A DNA stretch of 64,000 bases from Luteimonas sp. J29 (lineage in GTDB: Bacteria; Pseudomonadota; Gammaproteobacteria; Xanthomonadales; Xanthomonadaceae): positions 1 through 64,000 of the forward strand of contig NZ_AWZR01000001.1 of assembly GCF_000472505.1 (NCBI RefSeq), in the 5' to 3' direction. The translations under genes were made by a program, and so were the position numbers. Of the stretch, positions 6,781 through 15,364 are shown piece after piece (position 1 is the stretch's first letter; each line of letters opens with the position of its first letter). The notes under the pieces are model-generated. The model was given only the letters and a program-made list of their open reading frames with translations, was not told the DNA's origin and ran no database searches.

Positions 6781-6900
6781 AAATCCTCCTGTCGGTGAAC
6801 TTGCGATGTACTACAACTGCGGTCTAACACCAAGTAGACCCCGCACCCGGGGAATATGGCCGAGTATTCAGCCGCCCCCTGCCCCAGTCAAATCGGAATT
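6781..6900 (-). other. attI: attI and array leader
   Basis: The core GTCTAAC at 6822-6828 (GTTAGAC on the - strand) is the junction where the first cassette joins the integron platform. DNA to its right no longer resembles attC, as expected of attI. The cassette promoter Pc must lie to the right of this junction or inside intI, reading leftward, but no convincing -35/-10 pair could be chosen by eye. Confidence 0.75.
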
Positions 6901-6933
6901 CCTACCCTGGATCAGGCATTTGCCCGATCCTCC

Positions 6934-6951
6934 GGCCCGGTGTCCCGGGCC
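6934..6951. other. Strong hairpin between attI and intI
   Basis: GGCCCGG-TGTC-CCGGGCC is a perfect 7-bp stem with a 4-base loop. There is no T-run, so it is not a standard terminator. It lies in the attI-intI leader about 70 bp before the integrase start. Confidence 0.5.
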
Positions 6952-7018
6952 ACGCTGGACCCGGATATCGCCATGGACGGGGCGGTATCGATTCTCCGGC
7001 CGGAAACGGGTGATAAGC

Positions 7019-8029
7019 ATGGATGCGAGTGAGCGGCAGGCTCCGCGCCTGTTCGACGAGGTTCGCCGCAGGATGCGGTTGCATCACTACAGCCTGCGGA
7101 CCGAGCGGGCCTACCTGGGGTGGATCCGCCGGTTCATCCTGGCCAACGGCAGGCGCCATCCGCGCACGATGGGCGCGGTGGAGGTCGAGCGGTTCCTGAC
7201 CACGCTCGCGGTCGAGGGCGGGGTCGCCGCGAGCACCCAGAACCAGGCCCTGTCGGCGCTGCTGTTCCTGTACCGGGAAGTGCTGGGGATCCGCCTGCCG
7301 TGGATGGACGAGGTCGTCCGCGCCAAGCGGCCGGCGCGGGTGCCGACGGTGCTCTCGCGCCGGGAAGTGGCGTCGCTGCTGGCGGGGATGGACGGGCGCG
7401 CCGGCGTGGTGGCGCGCCTGCTGTACGGCACCGGGATGCGGCTGATGGAGGGGCTGCGGCTGCGGGTCAAGGACGTGGACTTCATTCGCAACGAGATCGT
7501 GGTGCGCGACGGCAAGGGCGGCCGCGACCGGCGCACCGTGCTGCCGGCGACGCTGGCCGGGCCGCTGCAGGCCGAGCTCGAACGCGCCAGGGTGTTGCAC
7601 CGCGGCGACCTGGAGGACGGCTTCGGCGCGGTCTGGCTGCCGCATGCGCTGGCGCGCAAGTATCCGTCCGCCGCGCGCGAGTTCGGCTGGCAGTACGTGT
7701 TCCCCGCCCTGCGCCGCTCGAGGGATCCGCGCGACGGCGTCGTGCGCCGCCACCACCTGGACGACGCGGTGGTCTCGCGCGCGATCCGCAGGGCGCGGCG
7801 CGCGGCCGGCATCGACAAGCCGGTCTCGGCGCACACGCTGCGCCACTCCTTCGCCACCCACCTGCTCGAGGACGGCTACGACATCCGCACCATCCAGGAG
7901 CTGCTCGGGCACAAGGACGTCGCCACCACGCAGGTCTACACCCATGTGCTCAACCGCGGCGGCCGCGGCGTGGTCAGTCCGCTCGACCCCGGGCGGGCGC
8001 CGGCAGCGGCAGGCCGCGGTAGCCCTTGA
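7019..8029 (+). CDS. intI: Integron integrase (tyrosine recombinase)
   Basis: 336 aa, normal for IntI. It catalyses attI x attC and attC x attC recombination to capture and shuffle cassettes. The catalytic set is intact: Arg141 (GTGMR), Lys166, His272-x-x-Arg275 (HTLRH), His298 (GHKD) and nucleophile Tyr307 (TTQVYTHV). Residues about 190-225 ([19 protein letters not shown]) correspond to the additional domain found in integron integrases but not XerC/D, which binds the extrahelical bases of folded attC. An in-frame extension to 6758 would run through the first cassette and attI and is rejected. It reads away from the array, the standard layout. The 3' end overlaps the convergent lrp gene by 56 bp. 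No LexA box was found upstream. Confidence 0.96.
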   Translation: MDASERQAPRLFDEVRRRMRLHHYSLRTERAYLGWIRRFILANGRRHPRTMGAVEVERFLTTLAVEGGVAASTQNQALSALLFLYREVLGIRLPWMDEVVRAKRPARVPTVLSRREVASLLAGMDGRAGVVARLLYGTGMRLMEGLRLRVKDVDFIRNEIVVRDGKGGRDRRTVLPATLAGPLQAELERARVLHRGDLEDGFGAVWLPHALARKYPSAAREFGWQYVFPALRRSRDPRDGVVRRHHLDDAVVSRAIRRARRAAGIDKPVSAHTLRHSFATHLLEDGYDIRTIQELLGHKDVATTQVYTHVLNRGGRGVVSPLDPGRAPAAAGRGSP

Positions 8030-8468
8030 TGGTGCGCAGCACGAAGCTGGAATTGACGTCGGCCACGCCGGCCTGGGCGAGCAGGCGGTCGAGCAGGAAG
8101 CGCGAGAAGTGCTCGAGGTCCCCGACCACGATATGCAGCAGGTAGTCCATCTCGCCGGTCAGGGCGTGGCAGGCCACCACCTCGGGGCAGTCGTTGACGT
8201 GGGCGGCGAAGGTGGCCAGCGCCTCGGCGTCGTGGCGGGCCAGGTGGACGCGCACGAAGGCCTGCAGGCCGAGGCCCAGGCGCTCGCCGTCGAGTTCGGC
8301 GCGGTAGCCGGCGATCACGCCCTCGCGTTCGAGCCGCTGCACGCGACGCAGGCAGGCCGAGGGCGACAGGTGCACCCGCTCGGCCAGCTCGGCGTTGGTC
8401 TGGCGGCCGGCGCGCTGGAGTTCGGCCAGCAGCTGGATGTCGATGCGGTCGAGTTCGATCGCGGTCAT
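7974..8468 (-). CDS. Lrp/AsnC-family transcriptional regulator
   Basis: 164 aa from the ATG at 8468. The N-terminal helix-turn-helix (about residues 5-55, [17 protein letters not shown], then [20 protein letters not shown]) is followed by a RAM ligand-binding domain (GYRAELD ... [30 protein letters not shown]). Proteins of this family form octamers that sense amino acids. It is divergent from phhA across a 139-bp gap, so it probably controls phenylalanine catabolism and itself. The last 18 codons overlap the 3' end of intI on the other strand, which may mean that the integron entered beside the gene or that one coding end was extended. Confidence 0.93.
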   Translation of the reverse strand: MTAIELDRIDIQLLAELQRAGRQTNAELAERVHLSPSACLRRVQRLEREGVIAGYRAELDGERLGLGLQAFVRVHLARHDAEALATFAAHVNDCPEVVACHALTGEMDYLLHIVVGDLEHFSRFLLDRLLAQAGVADVNSSFVLRTIKGYRGLPLPAPARGRAD

Positions 8469-8533
8469 TTCGCGCGTCCTCCCGGCGTTGTCCGCACGAA
8501 TGGTGCGCGCTCGCGCCCATGCGATGCAACGTT

Positions 8534-8548
8534 CGCAATCCTGTTGCG
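8534..8548. promoter_or_regulatory. 15-bp dyad, candidate Lrp operator for phhA
   Basis: CGCAATCCTGTTGCG is a perfect inverted repeat with 5-bp arms and a 5-bp centre. It lies between the divergent lrp and phhA genes, 60 bp before the phhA start. The 15-bp size with symmetric ends suits Lrp-family sites. This is inference from position and symmetry only. Confidence 0.4.
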
Positions 8549-8607
8549 GCCGCGGCGCGATATCCTGCCGGTTGTATCCCATGCCCGCCGGCCAAGAGGA
8601 GACCGCC

Positions 8608-9498
8608 ATGTCCACCGCACCGCGCCGCGTCGAGAACCTGCACACCGACAAGGGCAAGGTCCCGGTGTACGCCACCGGCATCGTGGAACAGCCCTGGGAC
8701 GATTACAGCGCCGCCGACCATGCCACCTGGGCCACGCTGTACGCGCGCCAGCGCGGGGTGCTGGCCGGGCGCGCCAGCGCGCAGTTCCTGCAGGCCCAGG
8801 ACGCGATGGGCATGAATCCGCGCGCGATCCCGCGCTTCCGCGACCTCAACGCCGTGCTGGGCCGGACCACCGGCTGGGAGCTGGTGGGCGTGGAAGGCCT
8901 GCTGCCCGAGCTCGACTTCTTCGACCACCTGGCCAACCGGCGCTTCCCGGTCACCTGGTGGATCCGGCGCCCCGACCAGATCGACTACATCGAGGAGCCG
9001 GACCTGTTCCACGACCTGTTCGGCCACGTGCCGCTGCTGATGAACCCGGTGTTCGCCGACTACATGCAGGCCTACGGGCGCGGCGGGGTGAAGGCGCACG
9101 GCATCGGCCCGGAGGCGCTGCAGAACCTGACCCGGCTGTACTGGTACACGGTGGAGTTCGGCCTGATCCGCGAGGCCGGCGCGCTGCGGATCTACGGCGC
9201 CGGCATCGTCTCGTCGTCGGGCGAGTCGGTGTACGCGCTGGAAAGCGCCGCGCCCAACCGGATCGGCTTCGACCTGGAGCGGATCATGCGCACCCGCTAC
9301 CGGATCGACAGCTACCAGAAGACCTACTTCGTGATCGACAGCTTCGAGCAGCTGATGGACGCGACCCGCCCGGACTTCACGCCGGTGTACGCGCGCCTGG
9401 CCGGGCAGCCTGCGATCCCCGCCGGCGAGGTGCTGGACACCGACCGCGTCCTGCACCGCGGCACCGGCGAAGGCTGGCCCGACGACGCCGACACCTGA
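8608..9498 (+). CDS. phhA: Phenylalanine-4-monooxygenase
   Basis: 296 aa, normal for bacterial PAH. It hydroxylates phenylalanine to tyrosine with tetrahydropterin and O2. Iron ligands are His135 and His140 (DLFHDLFGHVPL) and Glu183 (YWYTVEFGL). The catalytic-domain motifs FPVTWWIRRP and SSGESVYAL are present, and there is no N-terminal regulatory domain. The start at 8608 follows AAGAGGAGA, a good ribosome-binding site. The Lrp regulator upstream and aminotransferase downstream form a phenylalanine-tyrosine breakdown neighbourhood. No phhB (pterin dehydratase) is present nearby. Confidence 0.97.
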   Translation: MSTAPRRVENLHTDKGKVPVYATGIVEQPWDDYSAADHATWATLYARQRGVLAGRASAQFLQAQDAMGMNPRAIPRFRDLNAVLGRTTGWELVGVEGLLPELDFFDHLANRRFPVTWWIRRPDQIDYIEEPDLFHDLFGHVPLLMNPVFADYMQAYGRGGVKAHGIGPEALQNLTRLYWYTVEFGLIREAGALRIYGAGIVSSSGESVYALESAAPNRIGFDLERIMRTRYRIDSYQKTYFVIDSFEQLMDATRPDFTPVYARLAGQPAIPAGEVLDTDRVLHRGTGEGWPDDADT

Positions 9499-9520
9499 CG
9501 CCGCCCCTCCCGACAGCACC

Positions 9521-9545
9521 TGTAGGAGCGGCTTCAGCCGCGACC
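9521..9545 (+). repeat. REP element, copy 1
   Basis: A 25-bp unit that reads TGTAGGAGCGGCTTCAGCCG and continues with CGACC. The inner GGCTTCAGCC folds as a hairpin. It lies 22 bp after the phhA stop. Extragenic palindromes of this type are widespread in xanthomonads and pseudomonads. Confidence 0.85.
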
Positions 9546-9658
9546 CAAGGAAATCCCGGACCGACGGCAATCCCCATGTCCGCAGCCCCGTCCCCGGGCC
9601 GCCGCAGTTCGCGGCGGCGCGGGCGCGTTGCCGCGAACGCGCGGTAAGCGGAGACATC

Positions 9659-9683
9659 GGTCGCGGCTGAAGCCGCTCCTACA
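9659..9683 (-). repeat. REP element, copy 2 (inverted)
   Basis: An exact reverse complement of the copy at 9521-9545. The pair is separated by 113 bp and could fold into one long stem, as REP doublets do. Confidence 0.85.
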
Positions 9684-9829
9684 GGGATGGGATGGAGACG
9701 AAGGCGGGGGCTGGTGGGGAACGTTCCGGCCGCAACGAACGCGGCCGGCGTGGAGATCGCTGCTAGAATCAGGCGGTTTTTCGCCGCGGCCCGCGGCGCC
9801 CCTCCCCTCCTCCTGCGACGACTGCCGCC

Positions 9830-11026
9830 GTGTCCTTCTTTGCGAACGTTGAACTGGTCCCGGGCGATCCGATCCTGGGCCTGACCGAGGCCTACAACGC
9901 CGACGCCCGCGCCACCAAGGTGAACCTGGGCGTGGGCATCTACTACGACGAGGACGGGCGCATCCCGGTGCTGCGCGCGGTGCAGCAGGTCGAGCGCCAG
10001 CTGGCCGAGCAGAGCAAGCCGCGCGGCTACCTGCCGATCGACGGCCTGCCCGACTACACCCGCGCCACCCGCGACCTGCTGTTCGGCGCGCAGTCGCCGC
10101 TGGTGGTCGAAGGCCGCGCCGCCACCACCCAGACCATCGGCGGCAGCGGCGCCCTGCGCGTCGGCGCCGAGCTGCTGAAGAAGACGCTGCCGTTCGCGCG
10201 CATCGCGATCAGCTCGCCGAGCTGGGAGAACCACCGCGCGGTGTTCACCGCGGTCGGCTTCGAGGTGGTGGAGTACGCCTACTTCGACGCCGCCACCCGC
10301 GGCGTGGACTTCGACGGCATGCTTGCCGACCTGCGCAGGCTCGAGCCGGGCACCGTGGTGCTGCTGCACGCCTGCTGCCACAACCCCACCGGCGCCGACC
10401 TGACCCCGGCGCAGTGGGACCAGGTGGTGGCGCTGCTGCACGAGCGCGGCCTGTTCCCGTTCATCGACATGGCCTACCAGGGCTTCGACCGCGGGATCGA
10501 GGAGGACGCGCACGCGGTGCGCCTGCTGGCCGCCTCGCCGATCCGCAACTTCGTGGTCGCCAGTTCGTACTCCAAGTCGTTCTCGCTCTATGGCGAGCGC
10601 GTGGGCGCGCTGACCGTGGTCGCCGACAGCGCCGACGAGGCGCGCCGGGTGCAGTCGCAGATCAAGCGCCTGGTGCGCGCCAACTACTCCAGCCCCTCCA
10701 CCCACGGCGCGGCGCTGGTGGCCGGCGTGCTCAACGATCCGGCGCTGCGCGCGCAGTGGGAAGAGGAGCTCGGGCAGATGCGCACGCGCATCCACGCCCT
10801 GCGCGCGGGCCTGGTCGAGCGCCTGGCCGCGCACGGGGCGCCGCAGTACGACTTCATCCAGCGCCAGGCGGGGATGTTCTCGTACTCGGGCCTGTCGCGC
10901 GCGCAGGTCGACCGGCTGCGCGACGAGTACGGCATCTACGCCGTCGGCACCGGCCGGATCTGCGTGGCGGCGCTGAGCGCCCGCAACCTCGACTACGTGG
11001 CCAGCGCGGTGGCGGCGGTCAGCTGA
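9830..11026 (+). CDS. tyrB: Aromatic amino acid/aspartate aminotransferase
   Basis: 398 aa with a GTG start at 9830. PLP-dependent class I aminotransferase: HNPTGAD (Asn185), FIDMAYQGF (Asp213, Tyr216) and SSYSKSFSLYGERVG with the PLP-binding Lys249. The C-terminal Arg for the substrate carboxylate lies in GTGRICVAAL. It transfers the amino group of tyrosine, phenylalanine or aspartate to 2-oxoglutarate. Behind phhA it would take the tyrosine made by PhhA to 4-hydroxyphenylpyruvate. AspC-type specificity cannot be excluded from sequence. The following gene is 101 bp away. Confidence 0.92.
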   Translation: MSFFANVELVPGDPILGLTEAYNADARATKVNLGVGIYYDEDGRIPVLRAVQQVERQLAEQSKPRGYLPIDGLPDYTRATRDLLFGAQSPLVVEGRAATTQTIGGSGALRVGAELLKKTLPFARIAISSPSWENHRAVFTAVGFEVVEYAYFDAATRGVDFDGMLADLRRLEPGTVVLLHACCHNPTGADLTPAQWDQVVALLHERGLFPFIDMAYQGFDRGIEEDAHAVRLLAASPIRNFVVASSYSKSFSLYGERVGALTVVADSADEARRVQSQIKRLVRANYSSPSTHGAALVAGVLNDPALRAQWEEELGQMRTRIHALRAGLVERLAAHGAPQYDFIQRQAGMFSYSGLSRAQVDRLRDEYGIYAVGTGRICVAALSARNLDYVASAVAAVS

Positions 11027-11127
11027 CCGCCCCGGGGAAGAGACGGTTGCGGTGGAAATCTTTCCCCATCCGCGACCATGACGGTCGTCCCGCGCCGGCG
11101 CTCCGGGCACCGCGTAGATTGCGGTGC

Positions 11128-13308
11128 ATGCCCCCGATCCCCGCCCCCGCGCCGATGAGGGCGCGCCGCCCGGCCCTGCCCCTTCGCCTGCGCGCCTGCG
11201 CGCTCGCCGTGGCATTGGCCCTGCCCGCGCTCGCAGCGGCCGAGGACGCGGCCGATGCGGTGACGCTCGACCGCCTCCAGGTCACCACCGCGCGGCTGCG
11301 CGACGTGCCCGCGTTCGAGGTGCCGGCCTCGGTCACCACGATCGCGCTCGACGGCGACGCCGCGGGCCAGGGCGTGGCGCTGGCCGAGGCCCTGGCCGGC
11401 GTGCCGGGCCTGGCCGCGCGCGAGCGGCAGAACTTCGCCCAGGACACCCAGCTGTCGATCCGCGGCTTCGGCGCGCGCTCGACCTTCGGCGTGCGCGGCC
11501 TGCGCCTGTATGCCGACGGCATCCCGGCGACCATGCCCGACGGCCAGGGCCAGGTCTCGCACGTCGTGATGGCCGGCGCCGAACGCATCGAGGTCATGCG
11601 CGGGCCGTTCTCGGCGCTGCACGGCAATTCCTCCGGCGGCGTGGTCCAGGTCACCAGCGCCGAAGGCCAGGCGCCCGCGCGCGGCCACCTGCAGGCCAGC
11701 ATCGGGCGCGACGATGCCCGCGCGCTGACCGCCAGCCTGCGCGGCGCCGGGGACGTGCTGGGCTACGCACTGGCCGCGAGCCGTTTCCAGACCGACGGCT
11801 GGCGCGACCACAGCGCGGCCGGGCGCAGCTGGCTCAACCTCAAGCTGCACGCCGGCCTGCCCGGCGACGGCCGCCTGGTGCTGGTGGGCAACCATTTCGA
11901 TGCGCCCGATGCGCTCGATCCGCTCGGCCTGGACTGGGACCAGCTGCAGGCCGATCCGCGCCAGGCCACCGGCGTCGCCCACCAGTTCGACACCCGCAAG
12001 TCGGCGCGCCAGGACCAGCTCGGCCTGCGCTGGGAGCAGCCGCTGGGCGGCGGCCACGCGCTCAAGGCGATGGCCTATGCCGGGCAGCGCGACATCGAGC
12101 AGTTCCTCGCCATCCCCGCCGGCGCGCAGGCCAATCCGCTGCACTCGGGCGGCGTGATCGACCTGGACAACGACTACGGCGGACTCGACCTGCGCTGGCG
12201 CTGGGGCGGATCGCTGGCCGGGCGCACGGTCGAGTTCACCGCCGGCGCCAATGCCGACCGCCAGCGCCAGCGCCGGCGCGGCTACGAGAACTTCGTCGGC
12301 GAGGTGCTGGGCGTGCGCGGCGCACTGCGGCGCGACGAGCGCAACCGCGTCGACAACCGCGATGTGTACGCCCAGGCGTGGTGGCAGCTGTCCGGGCGCT
12401 GGTCGCTGCTGGCCGGCGCGCGCCGCAGCCAGGTGCGTTTCGATTCGCGCGACGGCTACGTCACCGCCACCAATCCCGACGACAGCGGGCGCGTGGACTA
12501 CGCGCGCACCACGCCGGTGCTCGGCCTGTCGTTCGCGCCCACCGGGCACCTGCGCCTGTATGCCTCGGCCGGTCGCGGATTCGAGACGCCCACCTTCAAC
12601 GAACTGGGCTACCGCGCCGACGGCGGCGCGGGCCTGGCCTTCGACCTGGCGCCGGCCACCAGCCGCAACCTCGAGCTCGGCGCGAAGTGGCGCAACGGTG
12701 CAGGCGCGCAGGTCGAGGCGGCGCTGTTCCGCGTCGACACCCGCGACGAACTGGCGGTGGCGCGCAACGTGGGCGGCCGCAGCAGCTACCGCAACGTGGG
12801 GCGCAGCCGGCGCGAGGGCGCCGAACTCTCGGCCGCGCTGCCGCTGGCCACGGACTGGTCGCTGGAACTGGCGTGGACCTGGCTCGACGCGCGCTTCCGC
12901 GATGCGTTCCCGGTCTGCACCGGCGCCGGCTGCACCGACCCCTCGGTGCGGGTGCCGGCCGGCAGCCCGATCCCCGGCACGACGCGCCAGCAGGGGCATG
13001 CCCGCCTGCGGTGGCAGCCGCGTGCGTGGAGCTTCGCGCTGGAGGCCTCGGGCAACGCCTCGACCGCGGTCAGCGACACCGGCGCGCGCGAGGCGCCCGG
13101 CCACGTGCTGGCCCACCTCGAAGCGGCGCGCACATGGACCACCGCGCACGGGCGGCTGCGCGGCTTCGCGCGCGTGGACAACCTGTTCGACCGCGACTGG
13201 GTCGGCTCGGTGATCGTCAACGAGGGCAACGGGCGCTATTACGAACCCGGTCCCGGACGCGGGCTGCTGCTCGGGTTGCGCTGGGACTGGAGCGCCGGCG
13301 GCGACTGA
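11128..13308 (+). CDS. TonB-dependent outer-membrane receptor
   Basis: 726 aa from the ATG at 11128; an ATG at 11155 gives a tighter signal peptide (MRARRPALPLRLRACALAV...AA). The TonB box region (VTLDRLQVTTARLRD) is followed by the plug (PASVTTIALDG ... LSIRGFGARSTFGVRGLRLY, then VEVMRGP-type IEVMRGPFSALHGNSSGGVV) and a beta-barrel ending in the outer-membrane signature LLLGLRWDW. It imports an iron chelate or another bulky substrate with energy from TonB-ExbBD, whose genes are 9 kb downstream. The ligand cannot be told. Its 3' end overlaps the convergent oxidoreductase gene by 70 bp. Confidence 0.93.
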   Translation: MPPIPAPAPMRARRPALPLRLRACALAVALALPALAAAEDAADAVTLDRLQVTTARLRDVPAFEVPASVTTIALDGDAAGQGVALAEALAGVPGLAARERQNFAQDTQLSIRGFGARSTFGVRGLRLYADGIPATMPDGQGQVSHVVMAGAERIEVMRGPFSALHGNSSGGVVQVTSAEGQAPARGHLQASIGRDDARALTASLRGAGDVLGYALAASRFQTDGWRDHSAAGRSWLNLKLHAGLPGDGRLVLVGNHFDAPDALDPLGLDWDQLQADPRQATGVAHQFDTRKSARQDQLGLRWEQPLGGGHALKAMAYAGQRDIEQFLAIPAGAQANPLHSGGVIDLDNDYGGLDLRWRWGGSLAGRTVEFTAGANADRQRQRRRGYENFVGEVLGVRGALRRDERNRVDNRDVYAQAWWQLSGRWSLLAGARRSQVRFDSRDGYVTATNPDDSGRVDYARTTPVLGLSFAPTGHLRLYASAGRGFETPTFNELGYRADGGAGLAFDLAPATSRNLELGAKWRNGAGAQVEAALFRVDTRDELAVARNVGGRSSYRNVGRSRREGAELSAALPLATDWSLELAWTWLDARFRDAFPVCTGAGCTDPSVRVPAGSPIPGTTRQQGHARLRWQPRAWSFALEASGNASTAVSDTGAREAPGHVLAHLEAARTWTTAHGRLRGFARVDNLFDRDWVGSVIVNEGNGRYYEPGPGRGLLLGLRWDWSAGGD

Positions 13309-14666
13309 ACCGCGGGTGGCGCGCTGGCGCGTGCGACCAGGGCCTGCGCGAGCCAGTGCGCGGCCGAGCGCAGTTCCGGCACGGCGGTGATTTCCCAGTA
13401 GCGGCCGCGCAGCAGCGGGCCGAGGCAGTACAGGCCCGGCACCACCCTGCCCCGCGCGTCCACCACTTCCAGCGCGTCGGTGGTGTCGAGTCCGAGCTCG
13501 TGCGCGTCCGGACGCACCATGCCCGACTCGCGCAGCTGCGAGAGCAGCGGGTGCGTGGTGCGGGCGACGTCGGTGTTGAGGCCGGTCGCGCGCAGCAGCA
13601 CGTCGTAGCGCTCGTGGCGCACGTCGCTGGCGCCGCGCGGCCGCAGCAGCACCGACACGCAGTCGTCGGCGCGGCCGGCGCGCACCAGCCGCCCGCGCAG
13701 GATGCGCAGCTGGCCGTTCTCGCGCATCGCGCGCAGGTGCCCGGCCACCTGCGGCGGCAGGCGGTGGCGCGCGACCTCCCACCACGAGCGCAGGTGGCGC
13801 AGGAACTGGCCGCGCTGCCGTTCCGGCAGGCCCTGCCAGAACGCCTGGGTGTGCGGCCGCAGCGCATCGACCAGCGCCCGCCAGTCGACGAGGTTGGACA
13901 GCGCGCGGATCCGGCGCACCAGTTCGCGCAGGTCGTGCTCGGCCAGCACCTGCAGGATCGCCGGCGGCAGCGACACCGGGGCCAGCGGCGGCTCCGGATG
14001 CTCGGCCGGCAGTAGTCCGTGCCTCGACAGCGCGTCGATGCGCGCGCGGTGGCCGCGCTGGTGCAGGGTCAGCACCACGTCGGCCATGGTCAGGCCGGTG
14101 CCGACCACCAGCACCCGCGCATCGGGATCGATGCGCTCGATCGCGTGTTGCTGCCAGGGCCAGCCGATGTAGGACGGGTGCACCGCCAGGCGCGGCCCCA
14201 CGCCGGCCAGCGGCGGTGGCGGCAGCGCGCCGACCGCCAGCACCACGGTGTCGCCGAGGATCGCCGCGCCGTCGTCCATGCGCACCGCGAAGCCGCGGTC
14301 CACGCGCTCGATCGCCACGGCCTCGCGCCGCACCGCGTGCACGCGCGCGCCGGGCGCCTGCAGCAGTTCGTGCAGGCGGTCGCGCAGGTAGTCGCCGTAG
14401 AGCTGGCGCGGCAGGAAGGCGTTGCGGCCGCGGTCGCCGAGGTTGAACCAGTCGGCGAAGTCCTCCGGGTCGTCGGCCGGGAGCCCGAGCTCGCGCGCGC
14501 GCACGTTGAGCACGTGCTCGGGGCGCGCCTCGCCGTAGGCGACGCCGCCGCCGAAGCCGCGGTCCACGCCGACCAGGTGGATGCGCGCGTCGTCCGGCGC
14601 GATGCGCTGCAGCGACGCGGCCAGCGCGACGCCCGAGAAACCGCCTCCCACGATGGTGATCCGCAT
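13239..14666 (-). CDS. FAD/NAD(P)-binding oxidoreductase
   Basis: 475 aa from the ATG at 14666. The FAD Rossmann motif is at the N-terminus (ITIVGGGFSGVALAASL), followed by GFGGGVAYG, the sequence FADWFNLGDRGRNAFLPRQL typical of the YdhS/HI0933-related FAD proteins, and a second nucleotide site (VLVVGTGLTMADVVLTL, about residues 185-201). YCLGPLLRGRYWEITAVPEL near the C-terminus marks the flavin site. Substrate unknown. Convergent with the TonB receptor, overlapping it by 70 bp. A second reading start upstream (14777) is less likely because the Rossmann motif would be internal. Confidence 0.85.
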   Translation of the reverse strand: MRITIVGGGFSGVALAASLQRIAPDDARIHLVGVDRGFGGGVAYGEARPEHVLNVRARELGLPADDPEDFADWFNLGDRGRNAFLPRQLYGDYLRDRLHELLQAPGARVHAVRREAVAIERVDRGFAVRMDDGAAILGDTVVLAVGALPPPPLAGVGPRLAVHPSYIGWPWQQHAIERIDPDARVLVVGTGLTMADVVLTLHQRGHRARIDALSRHGLLPAEHPEPPLAPVSLPPAILQVLAEHDLRELVRRIRALSNLVDWRALVDALRPHTQAFWQGLPERQRGQFLRHLRSWWEVARHRLPPQVAGHLRAMRENGQLRILRGRLVRAGRADDCVSVLLRPRGASDVRHERYDVLLRATGLNTDVARTTHPLLSQLRESGMVRPDAHELGLDTTDALEVVDARGRVVPGLYCLGPLLRGRYWEITAVPELRSAAHWLAQALVARASAPPAVQSPPALQSQRNPSSSPRPGPGS

Positions 14667-14859
14667 GACCTGCTCCTGTCGCCAACGGGCACTGTTTACG
14701 CAGCCGGGCGAGGCGATGCGTGAAGCGCGCGTTATCCGCGCAGGCGGGTTGGTTGGGTGCACATTCCGGATCGGCATGACGCGGCGCCGGACCGGGTTCG
14801 CGGGCGCTCGACAGCGGGCGCGGCGGCAGGGAGCGGCGGCGTGGATGGCCGGTGGGTCG

Positions 14860-14900
14860 GGTCGCGGCTGAAGCCGCTCCTACAGAAGCCGCTCTTACAG
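14860..14900 (-). repeat. REP element, copy 3, with a degenerate half copy
   Basis: 14860-14884 is identical to the copy at 9659-9683. It is followed by GAAGCCGCTCTTACAG, a partial repeat of the same unit. It lies just downstream of the response-regulator gene. Confidence 0.82.
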
Positions 14901-14923
14901 TAGTGGCGCAGGGTTGCTGGCGG

Positions 14924-15364
14924 TCAGCTCGCGACGCGCGGCTGGTTGAGCACCAGCCAGTACAGGCCGATCTGCTTGACCACGTCGACGAACTGCTCGA
15001 ACGCGACCGGCTTGCGGATGTAGCTGTTCACGCCCAGCGCGTAGGTGGCCTCGACGTCGAACGGCTCGTCGCTGGTGGTCAGCACCACCACCGGCAGCGA
15101 GCGGGTACGCGCGTCGCCGCGGATCGCCTGCAGCACCTCGCGACCATCGAGCTTGGGCAGGTTGAGGTCCAGCAGCACGATCGCCGGCAGTTCGCCCGTG
15201 TCGCGGCTGGCGTACTGGCCGCGCGCGAACAGGTAGTCCAGCGCCTCGGCGCCGTCGCGCACCACCACCAGCTGGCGATCGATGCCCGCCTGCGCGAACG
15301 CGATCCGGGTCAGTTCCGCATCGTCCGGATTGTCCTCGATCAGCAGGATGTCGTTCTGGTTCAT
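14924..15364 (-). CDS. Response regulator, Rcp1-like single REC domain
   Basis: 146 aa. A stand-alone receiver: acidic pair ED (residues 10-11), phospho-acceptor Asp66 in IVLLDLNLPKLDG, and VVLTTSDEPFDVEATYALG then YIRKPV with the conserved Lys. There is no output domain. The sequence style is that of Rcp1-type regulators, which pair with phytochrome-like kinases and signal by protein contacts. Its ATG overlaps the stop codon of the kinase gene (ATGA), so the two are co-transcribed and translationally coupled. Confidence 0.94.
   Translation of the reverse strand: MNQNDILLIEDNPDDAELTRIAFAQAGIDRQLVVVRDGAEALDYLFARGQYASRDTGELPAIVLLDLNLPKLDGREVLQAIRGDARTRSLPVVVLTTSDEPFDVEATYALGVNSYIRKPVAFEQFVDVVKQIGLYWLVLNQPRVAS

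Larger units (their letters stand above)
9499..9829. other. Intergenic region with an inverted pair of REP elements
   Basis: This 331-bp gap carries no supported gene. It holds two exact, oppositely oriented copies of a 25-bp extragenic palindrome (9521-9545 and 9659-9683). TAGAAT at 9764-9769 may be the -10 of the following aminotransferase gene; no good -35 is seen. Confidence 0.8.

Noticed and set aside
6758..7018. In-frame N-terminal extension of intI
   Set aside because: It would cover the first cassette start and attI. The normal IntI length and N-terminus are obtained from the ATG at 7019.
6829..7018. LexA box upstream of intI
   Set aside because: No CTGT-n8-ACAG or close variant was found, so SOS control of this integrase cannot be claimed.
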